DNA from: Euphorbia lathyris
Lineage: Eukaryota > Streptophyta > Magnoliopsida > Malpighiales > Euphorbiaceae
Direction of reading: 5' to 3'
DNA: 64,000 bases
Assembly (NCBI RefSeq): GCF_963576675.1
Contig: NC_088913.1
Span: 19,728,001 to 19,792,000, forward strand
Shown: positions 23,942 to 35,229 of the stretch, piece after piece
How the letters are laid out: each line of letters opens with the position of its first letter
Position numbering within the stretch: position 1 is the stretch's first letter
Position numbers and translations under genes: made by a program
Notes under the pieces: generated by a model
The model's input: the letters and a program-made list of their open reading frames with translations, nothing else
What the model was told of the DNA's origin: nothing
Databases searched by the model: none

Positions 23942-26240
23942 TTATACTACAGTTCCTTCTCCTTCGCCTCTATTGCCCCCTTCGCCTTCAGCGGCTCCTT
24001 CATCTTCTCCAGTGGGGTGCCCTTCGCCTTCAGTGGCTCCTTCATCTTCTCCAGCGGGGTGATCTGCTTCAAGCGAATCCCCAACAATCAGATCAGTAAC
24101 CGCATCAGAGCGAGGTACCTCTTGTTCAACGTGAGAAACATCTTGTGGTGCCCCTTCTTCTACGTTCTGATTTGGGATCTCGCGGCTGGTTGGAGAGTCA
24201 TTGGGACTCTGCCAGTCAAGGAGAAGTACATCATCCATGTCAGCATCCTCCGCCTCCAACTTGTCCCATTTTCAGCTAAATCCTTTTCAGGGATGGAAAC
24301 TTTGGGGCGGTTGAGTACTAGCTCTGGATTCCCATGTTCATAAGCTGCATGGATTCGCTCTCCATACCAGTAGATACGGGAGCTATCTTCAGATATGGTC
24401 TCCTCCGTCTTCTTCTTTTGCATCTCCAAGGCTTCCTTGGACGAATTCAGGTCATCAATTACTTTCTGAAGCTCATTGGATTTCGCCTGAAGTAATTTAA
24501 GAGCTTCCTCCCTCTCGCCGATGGCCTTTTGACAGGCACCCTCGAGAGTCTTCACTTGGTTTTGAGCGTCATCGAGAAGCGACTTCTGAGTCGCCAATTC
24601 GGTACTAAGGTGTTCCAGCTCTCTCGCCCTTTCAGCATCCCTACAGAGGGCACCCTCAGCGAAATTGATAATCTGCACATTAGGCGATACATGAATGAAA
24701 GAGCAAAAAGAGGCGTATATTTGAAAGATAGAACATGAGTGAAAAACAGTATACCTCTATGGCACGCTTCTCAATTCCCTCCATGGCAGTTGGAAGCGGC
24801 ACCTTTTCGCGGATGCGAGAGGCAGATGGGAGTCGTCCAAGGACATTGCCTATAGAAGAAACAATGTCCTTACAAGAAAAGCTCACATCCTTACCAAAGG
24901 TTCTAGTCCACCATCCGCTCATATCGGGGATCGGCTGCGAATGCGTAAGGAAAAGGGTCAGGAGAATACGATGAGGTGAAAAGTAAAGAAACCGAGAAAC
25001 GGGAAAATAAAGAAGGCAAAACTATAATACCTCGTGGATGGGAGTGCAGTACTTTTCCTTTGATGGGGAGGATACGGGCGTACCTCCAACAGGCAAGATC
25101 ACTGAAGTGTTTTTCTTCTTAGGGCGGGAAGACTCTACATCCGCATTGTTCTTCCGTTTCCGATTTAATGTAAGGTCCTCAGAAACGGGGTCCGGTGGCA
25201 TGGAAACAAGGGCAGTACAAGTCGCCTCGACAGAAGGAGACGCCCCAACAGATGGATTCGCCCCTGCGGAAGAGGTCGCTTCCGCCAGCAGTCTCTTCCT
25301 CCTCGCCAAAGCTTTCGCCTCTCGATCTGCAGCGAGTTGGGATAAAGGGTCACCCCTGCAAAGGGATATAGACAACATGATCTCCCTCGCGATAGGCAAT
25401 CGCCACTCGGCTCCTTAACATATGGAATGCCTGATCATACGTCCATATGAAAGGGGGAGTGTTCTTCAAGAATTTTATAATGGCGGATTCTTCCTTGCTC
25501 GGATAACCAAAGTTCAAACTCTTTACATTAGGTCGACCCCAGCGGCGAAGAAAATTTGGATTCTCTTCATTAAACTTGATGAAGAAATAAGACTTATCCC
25601 ACTCGCGGATTTTGTTCGACTTCTCGTCAAAGCCGTAGTAACCGCTCTGTCGGATGAAGGTAAAATACTCCCCCGAACTTTTGAAGTGGTGAAGCTTGGA
25701 GAAGATCTTGAGCGAGAAGGGGACCTCTAGACAATCTGCCAAAAATTTATCCAGGGTCAAGTCGGCCCATCCATTGGGGTGCAATTGTCCAGGTGCGATT
25801 CCATAACCACCAAGGATAGAAGCAATCTCATCCGCCAGCGGATACGTGAAACCGCAGATAATTTGGGCGACAAAAATGGTAAAATACCCCTTTGGGAAGT
25901 CGCCGGGACCTCTATTTTCCCCGGGAATGCTTGTTTCCAGGCCTTGAAGCCAGGGATACTGCTCCCGCAAGTCGTCAATCGTCTCGCGGCAAACTAAGCT
26001 TCCCGACCTATCCTTCTTCGATAATAAGCAGAGAGTTGGGATAGGTGGTGGAATCAACTTCCTAGGGTCAAAACCTAGGCCCTCATCAGTCGTATTCGCC
26101 AGATGGAGAAACTCGACGGGATGAAAATCATACCTGGGAGAGCTAGTTGAAACTTCATCAATCATCTCATCAACCTCATGAGACACCTCGCGATTGTAAT
26201 TTTCGTCGAAGGGGGTGAAATCAAGTTCAGGGTTCGACAT
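23942..26240 (-). CDS. Antisense gene of the gypsy element (transposase_28-like, coiled coil)
   Basis: It runs opposite to gag-pol. Exon 1 begins at the ATG at 26240 and encodes about 296 residues similar to the 'putative gypsy-type transposon' domain (PF04195): GYFTIFVAQIICGFTYPLADE, LGGYGIAPGQLHPNGWADL, FSKLHHFKSSGEYFTF, WDKSYFFIKF. Later exons have good borders: the donor at 25031 (GAG|GTATTA), exon 24934-24755 (180 nt, phase 0), and exon 24672 onward, a coiled coil (ERARELEHLSTELATQKSLL). The acidic tail repeats TEGEG-like units. The first junction (about 25415-25350) is unclear: either a short intron or a frameshift. A one-base shift in an A run near 24263 also breaks the last exon. Function is unknown; such antisense genes are known from Tat-type elements. 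Confidence 0.75.
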
Positions 26241-26467
26241 ATCGGTAAGAGGAACGAACAGAAAGAAAATAGTTGAACGAGTTACAAGTTACAGAAAGGG
26301 AAACTTACATGTGAGAAAGAATGCAGAGAAAAACGAACGCAAAAGGGTTGATGCCGGAGAGGAAATGACAGAAAACGAAAAGACCACTTTCGAATTTTGA
26401 ATACCCAGACAAAGATGAAGAGTTGCCTAAAACATATGAAAAGACCCTAAAGGGCTCTTGTCAAACT

Positions 26468-26477
26468 AGGGGGGAGG
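26468..26477 (+). promoter_or_regulatory. Gypsy polypurine tract
   Basis: AGGGGGGAGG lies five bases before the 3' LTR, the normal place for the plus-strand primer of reverse transcription. Confidence 0.8.
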
Positions 26478-26481
26478 CATG

Positions 26482-26896
26482 TGATGATCCGCGAAGCCAA
26501 CCGGGCCGAATCATAAACACGGGCCCAACCTAAACTTAAGCCCACGGTTCAAGATTAAATGGGCTCCTAATAAAGGAGGAGGCTAACCGCCCCGAAATCC
26601 TAACAAGGCACTAAACCACCCACTCAAACAAACGAGACCACGTTTGTGGCCACGTAGAGGACGTGGCACAGAAAGAGTAACCGCCCTCGGCGGTTACCTA
26701 GAAAGGCTTATAAAAGAGATAAGAAAGCCAAAAGAGGGGTGGGTTCACATTTTTTCCTCAATACGATTATCAATCTACTAGAATTCCACATAAAACTGAC
26801 TTGATCATCGGAGAGTTTTTCCGGAGATCCTGTCTCCGGTTTTGTTTTGCAGGTAACTACGACGAGGATCATCCAATCAAATCCGGCAAGTTATCA
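26482..26896 (+). repeat. Gypsy 3' LTR (415 bp)
   Basis: It pairs with 17173-17587. Both copies keep the TGAT...ATCA ends, and the AGGAT duplication follows directly. Confidence 0.95.
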
Positions 26897-26901
26897 AGGA
26901 T

Positions 26902-28098
26902 GTATATATGATGCAACCTGAAGGTTTCATATCAAAGGATGCAAACAAAGTTTGCAAACTTCAGAGATCCATTTATGGACTGAAGCAAGCATCGAGAAGC
27001 TGGAATAAGCGTTTTGACGAAACCATAAAACAATTTGGTTTCGAACAAAATTGCGAAGAAGCTTGCATTTACAAGAAAGCAAGTGGGAGCTCTATAGCAT
27101 TTCTCATACTATATGTGGACAATATATTATTAATGGGAAATGACATTGCTCTACTACAGTCGGTAAAAGTATGGTTATCTGGTAACTTCTCAATGAAAGA
27201 CCTTAGTGAAGCAGCTTATATACTTGGTATAAAGATCTACAGAGATAGATCGAGAAGACTGCTTGGTCTTTCACAGGCTACATACATTGAAAAGGTGCTA
27301 AATCGGTTTAGCATGCTTGAATCGAAACGAGGTAACTTACCCATGCTACATGGAGTAAAGTTAAACAATCATCAATGTCCTAAAACTGATGATGACAAAA
27401 GACGCATGGCTGTAGTCCCGTACGCCAGCGCAATCGGTTCGATTATGTATGCTATGCTATGCACTAGACCTGACGTAGCGTTCGCGTTAAGTATAACGAG
27501 TCGTTACTAAGGAAATCTGGGAGACGAGCATTGGATTGCCGTCAAGAACATTCTTAAGTACTTGAGAAGAACTAAAGATATGTTCCTAGTGTACAGAGAA
27601 GGTGATCTGAAAATAGAAGGATTTTCAGACGCAAGTCATCTCACAGATGAGAATGATTTTAAATCCCAATCAGGATACCTGTTTATCTTGAATGGGGGCG
27701 CGGTCAATTGGAAGAGTTCCAAGCAGGGAAGCGTAGCTTTCTCTACGAGCGAGTCAGAGTATATCGCTGCTGCGGAAGCAGCAAAGGAAGCAGTTTGGAT
27801 TAGAAAGTTCATTACAGAACTTGGTGTGGTGCCTGACATTGTAAATCCCATTACACTGTATTGTGATAACAATGGAGCCATTGCACAAGAAAAGGAACCA
27901 CGGTCTCATAATGCATCCAAGCATTACCTAAAGCAATACCACATCGTAAGAGAGATTGTGGCTAGAGGAGATGTGATAATAGAAAGAGTACCTACAGAGG
28001 ACAACGTTGAAGATCCGTTGACAAAGCCCTTAACCCAGAGAGTACATGATCGTCATCTAACTTCTACTGGGATAAGTTTTAGAAACAATTGGCTTTAG
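26902..28098 (+). pseudogene. Copia pol, 3' part: RT C-terminus and RNase H
   Basis: It resumes in phase after the gypsy insertion: VYMMQPEGF, then VCKLQRSIYGLKQASRSWN. The RT catalytic loop reads YVDN (codons at about 27112-27123) instead of YVDD, so the second catalytic Asp is lost. The stop TAA at 27508-27510 splits RT from RNase H. The RNase H domain shows FSDASHLTDEND, STSESEYIAAAEAAKEA, YCDNNGAIA and ADPL-like VEDPLTKPL. It ends with FRNNWL at 28098, 15 bases before the LTR. Confidence 0.92.
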
Positions 28099-28101
28099 TC
28101 C

Positions 28102-28112
28102 AAATGGGAGTA
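28102..28112 (+). promoter_or_regulatory. Copia polypurine tract
   Basis: AAATGGGAGTA directly precedes the 3' LTR. It is short but in the expected place for second-strand priming. Confidence 0.7.
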
Positions 28113-29972
28113 TGTTGGGGTTTAGTGTCCTATAGACAATTGTTCTAGGATACAAACTTAATGTAAATAAAGTGTTCTTTATATCATTTGTTTTAATGAG
28201 ATATATGTTTTATAACTATATAAAGGCAATCCCTTTTAAGCACTAAATAAAGTCTAATAAAAGGAAATTCATAAGTTTGTTTAAAGTGATCATAAATTGT
28301 TCATACAAGTATGAAGTGAGACTAAACTCTATGATAAACTAATAAACTTAAAACCACCCCAAGTCAAGTGATATGCCCAGGATTGACATATCATTGTTGA
28401 GACTTGCATGTAACAATGTCTTCTGTCCGACAGAAAGCTGATCTCACAAGCTTCATATATATAGATATCTGGACAGTTACGTGGATCCAATGAAAGGGAG
28501 TTCATTAGGATTGGGGATCCGATTTGAGATAACAGGATGGGTAGATTCATCCTTGTCACCTGTTCATCTCATTGGTATTAATAGGTATAACTAATCCTCA
28601 GACTCAAAGGAATGTTAATTGGTCATTCTGAATTACTGAATATGAGACTTTGATCCTGTTGTAACACGATCCTTAATAGAGATGACTCTGGGGTGTGAAC
28701 AGCAAAGGTTGGGTGTCACATGAGGTAATTTCAGGATAGTTATACATTGGATGAGCATTTATCACTCCCGATGAATGGGAGATACATCCAAGGATCGCTT
28801 GTGGAAGACTCGACTCTAAATCCTTGCAAGGTGATAGCTTAAGACTTGAAATACAGATTTCACTTAACCTATCTATTTGAGTTGACTCGGCCTGTACAAG
28901 TAAAACGAACGTCTCGCTATATGTGACTTGACATCATCCATAGTCATAAGATTCAGTTCAAGGATGTAGTTGATAAAGGATCGAATTATACTGTAACTAA
29001 TACAGAAAGGTTAACGACAGAATCAACCTGTCTTCTTATGGCTCTGGGGGAATGATTACGGACTTGCTAATCACATACTCTGTACATCATTCCGTTATGC
29101 AAAGATTAAATATAATTCTTTGAAAATTAATTTAATAGTTGCATACGGCTAGAAGTAATAGGAACCTAATGGGTCACACATAAGACTTGAAACCTAAAAG
29201 AGAGATAGATGTTAATTAATTGATGGAAGCCCAATTGAGCCCAATAAGGCCCATGGACCATAAGGGGGGGTCGAAATTCATGTATAATACATGAATGATT
29301 AATTTGATTTTAATCAATCCTAATTAGATTAGGATTATGAATTAAATTAATTAAAAGCTAAATAAGTTATGAGTTTTAATTAGATTATAATACTCCTATT
29401 ATTATCCAATAAGGTTATTATTATTATCCTTAATATATTAGATATATAATGAGATAATAATTAGGAATTCTATTCCGAATTGAATTCCTATTCAGTAACC
29501 TAATTCTATCTAACTAGGGATTAGATACAAGAGATTATAAATACCCCCTATATAGGAATTTCGGCAAACACATACAAAAGGCTAAACCTAAGTGATTTTT
29601 GAAATCCATCCCTAAGAGCAAGAGAGAGAATTTCGACCCCTAGTTTGAGGACGAGATTTTCCACGGCTTCCTTCCGATCAATTGATTTCATCTATTTCTT
29701 TTATCCTTGATCTTGTGTTGATTAATTAGAGGCAATCTATTTTGGTTGCTACTCAACGGTTGATTCTAACTTAATCTTCCTGTGTTTTATTTTGTGCTTG
29801 GGAACTCGGAGAAGAGTTGTGGGCACTTCATTAACAACGGTAGATTGATCATCAAAAGGTAATTCTTCTTATCCCTCTTTATATGAAATAATGATTAAAG
29901 GATCCTAGGGTTAATGGAAATAGGTTAAAAAATTTATATTTCCGCTGCTATACCTTAGCCTAATTTCCAACA
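28113..29972 (+). repeat. Copia 3' LTR (1860 bp)
   Basis: It has the same length as the 5' LTR and about 20 substitutions, mostly transitions. It ends CCAACA and is followed by the CAAAG duplication and the resumed LINE. Confidence 0.95.
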
Positions 29973-29977
29973 CAAAG

Positions 29978-32900
29978 AGGCTAGAGATTGCAATCCATAG
30001 CTGTTTGGTAAACGCACAAGTTACCATTAGATGGTCAGTTGTCTCAATGCTGGCCTCACATAGGGGACACCGTGAGACGATGTAGATCCCCCTAGTCTGC
30101 AGTGCTTCCTGCGTAGGGAGCCTGTAGTTGTAAGCCCTCCAAGCTGTGATAGAGTGAGAAGGTGGGATCTGTTTGCTCCATAGCAGACGGGACGGTTGTT
30201 CATTCGGCTGGTCCGATAGCCACTTATAGAATGAGGCGACACTGAACTCTCCATCCATTGCAGGTTTCCATATACAACGGTCCACGCTGTTACTGTCAAT
30301 TTCAGTGTTGTTAATCGCTGCCGTAATGTTCGGAGGTAAGGGTGGAAGGTTGAACCAGGCGTCCCTGTTCCTGAAGTCCTGAACCGCTTCTGTCAGCAGA
30401 CCCATGTCCCTGTCATTCAAACCCATTTGCACCGCGATGGGAGGATCCAGCCAGCTAGCATTCCAGAAGCTTAACCGCGAGTTTACCCCCGGGAACCAAA
30501 GACAGTTTTCTGAGATTAAGGCATATGGCTCCTTTATAGAGCTCCAAATTGAAGATTGTGATATTTTCCTGGGCAGCCCAGCTTTGCTGATGAAGCGAGA
30601 TCTTAGTAAGTTGAAACATACCGAATTCTCCGCCAACACTCCCCAAGCGAGTTTACCGGTTAGAGCTAAGTTCATTTTCCGTAGGTTTTTAAGTCCCTAA
30701 CCTCCATCCTTAATTGCTTTTGTGCAAATCTCCCATGATGGAGTTACAAGCTTGCGGGCTGTCATGGAGTCGGACCAAATGAAGTTCTTCAGCTGCTTCG
30801 TTAGGCTGTTTAAGAGTAGCCTAGGCCATCTGTACACCAGGAAGGAATGGATAAAGGAACTGTTGATTAATGATTTGACTAGCGTAATTCTACCGGCCAT
30901 TGAAAGGGCATTACCCTGCCATTGAGTAAACGAATTAGCTATTCTGTCTGCAATTTGTTTGAGGTGCGGAGTTTTTGGCGTTTCGGGGAATAGAGGCACC
31001 CCAAGGTAATTCAACGTCCCATGACCAACCCGGATACCCATTGTTTCCGCCAGTCGGCTACTTCTGCGTGTAGTGATATGTTTACCCATATAAAGCTCAG
31101 ACTTAGTCCAGCTGACCTTCTGTCCCGACAGCTGTTCATACAGCTCAAATGCTTTTGTGAATGATTTAACATTAGCTATGGTTGCTTTACTGAATAGCAG
31201 AATGTCATCTGCGTAAAAGAGGTGTGTCGGCAAGTTTACTGAGTTTGAATATGTGATCGGATCCAGCCTCCCATTGACTTGTAGCTGCTTAAATAAATGG
31301 ATAAGAAAGTCCTCCGCGAGGCAGAATAAAAGCGGAGACAAAGGGTCTCCCTATCTGACCCCTCTTGAGCAACCAAAGTACCCTGCAGTACTAGAAGGCG
31401 TCATGATTGAGATACGGGCCGATGAAAGGATAGTTAGAATCCAGTCACAGAATTTCAGAGAAAACCCAAAAGCTTCAAGCACCTCGAGTAAGAAATTCCA
31501 GTCCAGTGTGTCAAATGCCTTTGTTATGTCTATTTTCATGCTCAGATTTCCTCCAAAACATTTCTTTTGTAACATGTTTATACCTTCAGAAGCCACTGCG
31601 ATGCATTGGTGGATACTTCTTCCGCTGATAAAGCCGAACTGATTTGGTGAAACTATCTCTTTTGCCACTCTAGCTAATCTGTCTGCCAGGATTTTAGAAA
31701 TAATCTTAAAAGAGAAATTACTCATGACAATGGGACGGTATTGCTCAATTCTCTTTGCACCCTCAACTTTTGGTAATAGTGCCATTAAGCTTGAATTTAG
31801 ACCTGTAGTGATCATACCTGTCTGAAAAATTCAGAGAACTGCTTTGCAAATATCTGAACCCACTAAATCCCAAAATGATTGGAAGAAGTTACCTGTAAAA
31901 CCATCTGGACCCGGTGCGCTGGAAGGATTCATAGCCATAACAGTGTTCTTAATCTCAAGTATAGTGGGGACCCGAGTCAGATCATCATTCATGTCCTGTG
32001 ATACCATATCCGGAATCACCTCCTTTACTTTATGCAACTCGGCGAGCTCTGTTCTTGGATTCCTGAAAAGGTCAGCATAATAATCCGTGATGTAATCTGA
32101 GATTTCCGTTTCATTCGTGGTGATGTCGTCGTTTATCATCAATGAATGTACCCCTGACCCCGACTTCCTGTAGGAATCCATTCGGTGAAAAAATGCAGTA
32201 TTTCTATCTCCCAAAGCCAACCAATTCGTTCTGCTCTTTTCCCTTAGAAAGGTTTCTTTCTGAAGCAGATGCATGTCGAGACATTTATGAGCCTGAAGCT
32301 CCTGTCCCTGAAGAGCGTCCGATGAGCCCGATTCTGAAATTTCCTTTTGAATTGCGGCCAATGCAGCTTCACTAGCTGCAATATTAACATCAAAATGTCC
32401 AAAAATCTCCTTGTTCCATTTTCTAAGAACTCTTCGCAGGCCCTTGAGCTTATGTCCCAACAAGTGCATCGGTCCCAGGCTTAGATGTTGCTCATTCCAG
32501 AAATTAGTTATCGTTTCTCTGAGGGACGGGTGGGAGATCCACATAGCTTGGAAGCGAAACCGGGAGCTATTAGAGGATTTCTGAATGAACCCAAACCACA
32601 ACGGGTGGTGGTCAGAGTGGTGTCGGGTGAGTATCGTGCAACTAAACGACCACATGCTTGCAAAATCTTCCGATATCAGGACGCGGTCCAGTCGGCTGTC
32701 AATTCTGGCCACTAATCGTCTGCCATTCGTCCAGGTGAAGTAAGCACCCTTTGCGTTCACATCCCTCCATTCACCATTGTCAATAAATTCCCGAAATTCT
32801 CTGTAGGGTCACTGAGCCGGTGGTGATCCCGTTTTTTCGTGAGCCCCTACAATAGCATTGAAATCTCCCACTAGCATCCAAGCCCCGGGATTAGCCCTTT

Positions 32901-33274
32901 GGAGTGAGTTTATATCATCAAACATAAGTTTCCGCCTGTTCGACCACACACTACCATAGATAAAGCATAAATGATGCAGCTTCTCCCTTATAACATAACT
33001 GATAGCTACAAATTGCTCATGCTGCAGAAGATTGATAAAGGCAGCTGCATTCCCTTAGCTTTGAACAGCCATAAAGAAGGTTTCTCCCGGAGGTTTCTAG
33101 CCACAAATTCCATCCCCAGACGATCCCAAAATCTCATGTTTATGGTATTAAAGGAGATCATAGGTTCAACAATGCATAAAAAAAATCAGGTTTATGATCT
33201 TGACATAACTTAAATAAGTAACTCTGTGTACCTGTGTTTGCGATACCCCTGCAGTTCCAATATAGAACTGTCAT
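29978..33274 (-). pseudogene. LINE ORF2, N-terminal part (endonuclease, RT, zf-RVT)
   Basis: The ATG at 33274 overlaps the ORF1 stop in an ATGA. The protein opens MTVLYWNCRGIANTGTQ, the start of an AP-type endonuclease. A frameshift in a T run near 33180 follows. The endonuclease C-terminus shows YFTWTNGRR and SDHHPLWF (about 32745-32590). The RT has SSAPGPDGF, YRPIVMSNF, KIDITKAFDTLDW, SRGVR|GDPLSP and YADDILLF with both catalytic Asp residues intact. The zf-RVT part (30675-29978) has CPLCEASIETTDHLMVTC. Frame changes and stops near 31820, 31351 and 30690 make it non-functional. Confidence 0.9.
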
Positions 33275-34550
33275 TTAAAGCGGACTGGAGGCTTGATGGT
33301 CCTCTTGGATCGGGCTGATTTCTCATTCATGTTTAGTGATCCTTGCTTTTTAGGATGAACTGTTTCCCATTCTTGATTTTCTAAATCCGCTTCATCTGCC
33401 CAGCTCATAGGCGAGGTGACACTGTCCCTTGATTTGTTGGTACTATCCCCTTTTTTCCCAGAAGAGAGCTTAATATTCGAGTTCCCTAGCGATTGAGCCT
33501 GTTCTACATTTTCCTCCAGCTGTTCCGGCTTTGGTTCGTTATTCAACTCGCCTCGGGCTTCCACTGTGTCATTCAAAGTGAGTGCCTGAACAATATTATG
33601 CGTGATATCTGTAACCGGTACCACGGTTTGCACATATTCCTTCTTTGTAATTACAGCCTCCGTGTTCTTAGATGTTTTTTCCGTATCCGGTCTCTTTGGC
33701 TTTAGAGGGTCTGGTTTTAAATTTTGCCGGCATTCATAGGCCATGTGTCCGATGTTGGTGCAAACTTTACAAAAACTCGGTAATTTCTCATAGACAACGT
33801 CTATCCAGAAGTGCTTCCTTCCCTTTCAATCCCCAGGGTGGTTGGTAACTCCAAAGCCAGGTCAATATCCACGAGCATTCTCACGTAGTGACCAAAGTCT
33901 CCTTCCATGGTGGCTCTGTCAAGCCTAACCAATCCTCCCAATCCTCTAGCGATATCAGATAAGATCTGGGGATCCCAATATTCCCAAGGCAGAGCATAGA
34001 GACGAATCCATACCTGTGCCTGAGTCGTTTTTTCAGTGAAAGGATCAAAGTCTGCTTTCCACGGTTGTAGACGGAATGTCCCCGGCTTTAGATTGAGCAC
34101 CCCCTTGCTAATTGCCTTCAATTTAGCTTCCCTTGATTGGAGGATTACGTGATAGAATCCTCGGCCTACAAAGATCAGACGCCACGGCTCTGTTAAACCC
34201 CAGGTCGCATTGAGCGCTGATTTGAGGTCTTCAAACTTTCTGGGCTGGTTGCCTTTGGAGAGAATAAATCTTCCAATCATTGAGTGTTCACATAAAGCCA
34301 GTCGCTTGTTGTAGGCTGCCTGCGAGATTTTTATAGACGGAATCCCTCTGATCTCCGATACCTTTGCCGCAGACGCATGCTGTTCCGGGATCCGCTTGCT
34401 GACGATCGATGAGAAAGACGGCTTGTGATGTGCGACGGATTCTTGATCGAACCGAAGCTTTGGATTGAAGAGAACTCTGATGCCGACATGATCATCCAGA
34501 GGTGAGAAGGTAGGCTTTAACATGGTGTTACAGCAAGTCGTCGTCGGCAT
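33271..34550 (-). pseudogene. LINE ORF1 (DUF4283, CCHC knuckle)
   Basis: From ATG 34550 the frame runs to 33801 with the DUF4283 domain: LCEHSMIGRFIL, WRLIFVGRGFYHVIL, AQVWIRLYALPWEYW, GHYVRMLVDIDL. A frameshift near 33810 separates it from the rest, which starts with the zinc knuckle CKVCTNIGHMAYEC and then a low-complexity acidic and polar tail. The stop at 33271 overlaps the ORF2 start. ORF1 proteins of plant L1 elements bind the element's RNA. Confidence 0.88.
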
Positions 34551-34677
34551 GGTGGTAGGCGGCGGCTAGGTCATATTTTTCGAAAAGTATTCCACAACTT
34601 CCAATCTTCTACTTCATTAACCTCCTATTTCCCTTTAGGGATTTCGTTGTGAGATCGTCCACATCCTTTTTACTTTT

Positions 34678-35229
34678 CACCGCCCCATTTTACGTTTTTG
34701 CTCTTTTCATTTTTTTAACCAAAACTTCTCATTCTCTCTCCAATGTCTCCAAAAATCACAAACCCCTACACGAGAATCATGGCAGAAAATTACGGCAAAT
34801 TTACTGAAAAGTTACGTTTTTTTGTTAATTTTTTATCGAAAACACGAGTTTCGTCTCTAAATTTTTATCGAAAACACGAGTTCCGTCTCCGGATTTGGAA
34901 ACGGAACTCGTCATCCACCTGTCCAATGGGCAGGCAGGAAGTTCATCCGCCTCCCCTTTGGGCAGGCGGGATTTTCTCCCGGCAAGGCCAAATACGAGTA
35001 TATTTTTTTTTTCCTAAATCATCCATTTCTGGAGTTCTCTGGTCCATTTTTTATCTCGTTTACGAAATCAACCATTTTCGGAGTTCTCGGGTCCATATTT
35101 TTTAGAATTTCGATTTTACTCGGGAGAGAGAAAGAATTTTTAGTTTTTGATCAAAATAAAATGAGAAGGGAAAATTTGTCAAATAGGGAGCGGTGATAAG
35201 TGAAACAGAATGGTAAATAGAAACACCCT
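34678..35229. mobile_element. MITE-like block interrupted by the LINE
   Basis: The right end reversed (from about 35229) reads like 'ttctatttaccat...cacttatcaccgctccc'. The sequence crossing the LINE insertion (about 9745-9779 plus 34678-34700) reads 'ttgctattaatcacat...acttttcaccgcccc'. The two look like terminal inverted repeats. Inside is a short tandem of 'atcgaaaacacgagtt'. No coding content. No target duplication was identified. Confidence 0.4.

Larger units (their letters stand above)
17173..26896 (+). mobile_element. Ty3/gypsy retrotransposon, Tat-type (9724 bp)
   Basis: It is flanked by a perfect 5-bp duplication, AGGAT, at 17168-17172 and 26897-26901, cutting the copia RT codons cleanly. 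LTRs of 415 bp begin TGATGATCC and end TTATCA. Order: gag, protease, RT, RNase H, a second (archaeal-type) RNase H, integrase, then a long 3' region with an antisense gene. The dual RNase H and antisense frame are known for Tat-lineage elements. The LTRs differ at four positions that I could find. Stops and a frameshift make gag-pol defective. Confidence 0.97.
10752..29972 (+). mobile_element. Ty1/copia LTR retrotransposon (9.5 kb without the nested gypsy)
   Basis: It is flanked by a perfect 5-bp duplication, CAAAG, at 10747-10751 and 29973-29977. LTRs of 1860 bp begin TGTTGGGG and end CCAACA. A tRNA-iMet primer site, a long leader, gag with CCHC knuckle, protease, integrase, reverse transcriptase and RNase H follow in copia order. 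The LTRs differ at about 20 positions by eye (near 1.1%), so the insertion is recent. A gypsy element splits the reverse transcriptase at 17172/26897. Several in-frame stops and one frameshift make it non-autonomous. Confidence 0.97.
9780..34659 (-). mobile_element. L1-type LINE (about 5.65 kb without nested elements)
   Basis: The 5' end is at 34659 and the 3' A tract at about 9780-9790 (T run on the plus strand). Flanking direct repeats of 18 bp, at 9762-9779 (CACATCCCTTTTACTTTT) and 34660-34677, differ at one base and mark the target-site duplication. Order along the minus strand: short leader, ORF1 (DUF4283 and CCHC knuckle), ORF2 (endonuclease, reverse transcriptase, zf-RVT, RNase H), 3' UTR. 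A copia element has inserted at 10752-29972 between the zf-RVT region and the RNase H domain. Several frameshifts make this copy inactive. Confidence 0.9.

Noticed and set aside
24017..24343. Plus-strand frames across the gypsy antisense gene
   Set aside because: Shadows of the minus-strand coiled-coil and acidic-repeat exons.
32142..32375. Several plus-strand frames over the LINE endonuclease and linker
   Set aside because: Antisense shadows of ORF2; no independent motif.
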